DNA from: Conidiobolus incongruus B7586
Taxonomy: Eukaryota; Entomophthoromycota; Entomophthoromycetes; Entomophthorales; Conidiobolaceae
NCBI GenBank assembly: GCA_000697335.1
Contig: JNEM01015859.1
Coordinates: 1-46,470 of the forward strand
DNA length: 46,470 nucleotides
Direction of reading: 5' to 3'
A program made the translations under genes and the position numbers. This document shows positions 44,949 through 46,470 of the stretch, in pieces (within the stretch, counting starts at the first letter, position 1; each line of letters starts with the position of its first letter). The notes under the pieces are model-generated. The model worked only from the letters and a program-made list of their open reading frames with translations, did no database searches and was not told the DNA's origin.

Positions 44949-46470
44949 ATCATATAAACAGTACTAATTAAAACCTTCTTTATTTTTGAATAAGATTTAT
45001 AAGTTTAGGTTAGTTGGGATTGTTAAAGAGTAAGTACTATTTATTCTGAAGAACCTTTGAGTTATTAAAGAGAACCTGTTAATAAATATAAATGCAAATA
45101 TGATTTTAAAATTTGAATTTTGATATTTATTCAATTTTGTTTAATAATTAGTAATCTAAATATATTTTATATTTTAAATTTGTTGAGTGATAAATTTGCA
45201 TAGTTATTTAGTTATATTAGAATAACTCCATTATAAATATTTCTTTGCATGCTTTTCTCACTTTTTTATAAGTTATAGTTTTCAAACCTTTTTAAAAAAT
45301 ATTTATTGAAAAATTCTGTCCTTTTATTTCATTATTTACATGCTTTAAATCTTTATTAAAAAATATTACAAAATTTAATTCAATTATATTTCTAGCTAAT
45401 CTATATATTATTTTTTATAGAGATTTGTTTTTATTAGATAATAAAAATTATAAACATTATGTTTTATAAAATTCATCATTATGTTAAAATTTCAAATCAA
45501 ATTTATATTGCATTGAATATTCAATAATATGATCATTAGGATATATATTTATTAAAATGGTAATTTGTTCTAATTATGTTATTAGCTATAGCTATATTAG
45601 TTTGATTCATGGCAAATTTTTATTAACCAAAGAATTTAATTTTTCATACGTTAAAAATGGAAATAATGCATACAATATAAAATTAAATTTGTTAGCAAAA
45701 TTTGATATTGATTCTGAGTTATTTCAATACCAATATTAACTTATATATTATTAATATAGAATTTTCTTTTTTTTCATTCTATAGTTTCTATGCTACGAAT
45801 ATAAATTTCAATAAAATATGCTAATATCCAAATTTGGTGTAAAGAATGTAAATATGAAAAAATGTTAATAATAAAATATTAATCAAAATGAAATTATTGA
45901 TTATGGAATATATATTATAGAAATTTGAACAATAAAAATGATATTCATTAAAATTTGTAATTTAAAAAATAATATTGGAAAAGATGGTGTTTATAGCGTG
46001 GATTATTAATAATATAAAATCAAATAAGCTGATTACTTTTTTTAGAGCTATTTTTATTTCATTATTTTTATTATAGATATCAATTTATCTTTTTGTTTTA
46101 ATAAATATACCTAATAATGTTTTATTTATATATCATATTCTTTATTTATTTTTCTAGATCATTGATCATTTTGTTTTGACTTAATTAATATATCTAATAA
46201 ATAATTGTATATTTTTTAATATCAGGCATATATATAATAATTATAATAGCTTTTTTATAATTTATAAATAATGAATTAAAAAATAAAAGTTAATATAGTA
46301 TTAACATATATAATTTAATTTAACAATTAATCTCATAATATAATGTTTATATTTGAAATTTTTTGATGTTTTGATATCAACTTGTAAATTATGATTTGAT
46401 ATTTAATAGATATAAATATAATATAATATATTTGAGATATAAAATTTGACTAATATTTTGAATATTAAAT
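44949..46470. other. AT-rich terminal region without a recognisable gene
   Basis: The first 50-100 bases may contain the unlocated N-terminal exon of the M64 gene. Beyond that only AT-rich DNA with short chance ORFs is visible, including a 60-codon one at 45557-45739. No terminus, RNA or motif was recognised. Confidence 0.4.

Noticed and set aside
45557-45739. 60-codon plus-strand ORF as a small gene
   Set aside because: Length within chance expectation, no motif, no conserved neighbour.
1-46470. CRISPR array, bacterial operon or mitochondrial origin
   Set aside because: No regularly spaced repeats; spliced introns, a nuclear-type tRNA and fungal-type regulators argue for nuclear fungal DNA, and the AT-rich stretches are transposons, not mitochondrial genes.

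Overview
The window reads as nuclear DNA of a very AT-rich fungus. The evidence is a family of fungal-specific transcription factors with short GT-AG introns of 50-55 nt, a cytoplasmic-type tRNA-Ser(AGA), fungal-style Ty3/Gypsy and LTR fossils, mariner and Tc1 transposons, and a secreted M64-type metallopeptidase gene. The extreme AT content, M64 peptidase and regulator expansion would fit an early-diverging lineage such as Conidiobolus (Entomophthoromycotina). That assignment is inference from general knowledge, not a match I could run.

Layout. 1-4.3 kb: transposon wreckage (two Tc1-type copies, one decayed mariner copy, one LTR-like island). 4.4-15.7 kb: a cluster of four related regulator genes: two intact on the minus strand, one broken on the minus strand, one intact on the plus strand. 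Small relics of unrelated genes lie between and beside them. 17.1-26.9 kb: an old Ty3/Gypsy element, broken many times and carrying four later insertions (a Tc1 with a mariner inside it, another mariner, and a solo LTR). 28.3-36 kb: a mariner with a Tc1 nested in it, a gene relic, and more mariner copies. 36.2-36.9 kb: an LTR-like island about 20 bp upstream of tRNA-Ser. 37.2-38.9 kb: a fifth, more diverged regulator gene, intact. 41.9-44.9 kb: a broken M64 peptidase gene split by a mariner. The rest is gene-poor AT-rich DNA.

The main biology is the regulator family. All four intact members are two-exon genes of 552-554 codons. Exon 1 encodes CX2CX11CX2C followed by a basic stretch and a KIYYY(K/R)F box. 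Exon 2 encodes the middle homology region usually paired with a six-cysteine Zn2Cys6 cluster. Only four cysteines are present here, with identical spacing in every copy, so this may be an unusual or undescribed DNA-binding module. Long near-identical tracts between otherwise diverged copies show gene conversion within the cluster.

The ORF starts that look obvious in the second exons are TTG codons inside longer exons; the gene models below come from splice sites that keep frame in all four copies. Transposon boundaries come from TA duplications and shared termini. Family names are from motifs read by eye; no database search was possible.
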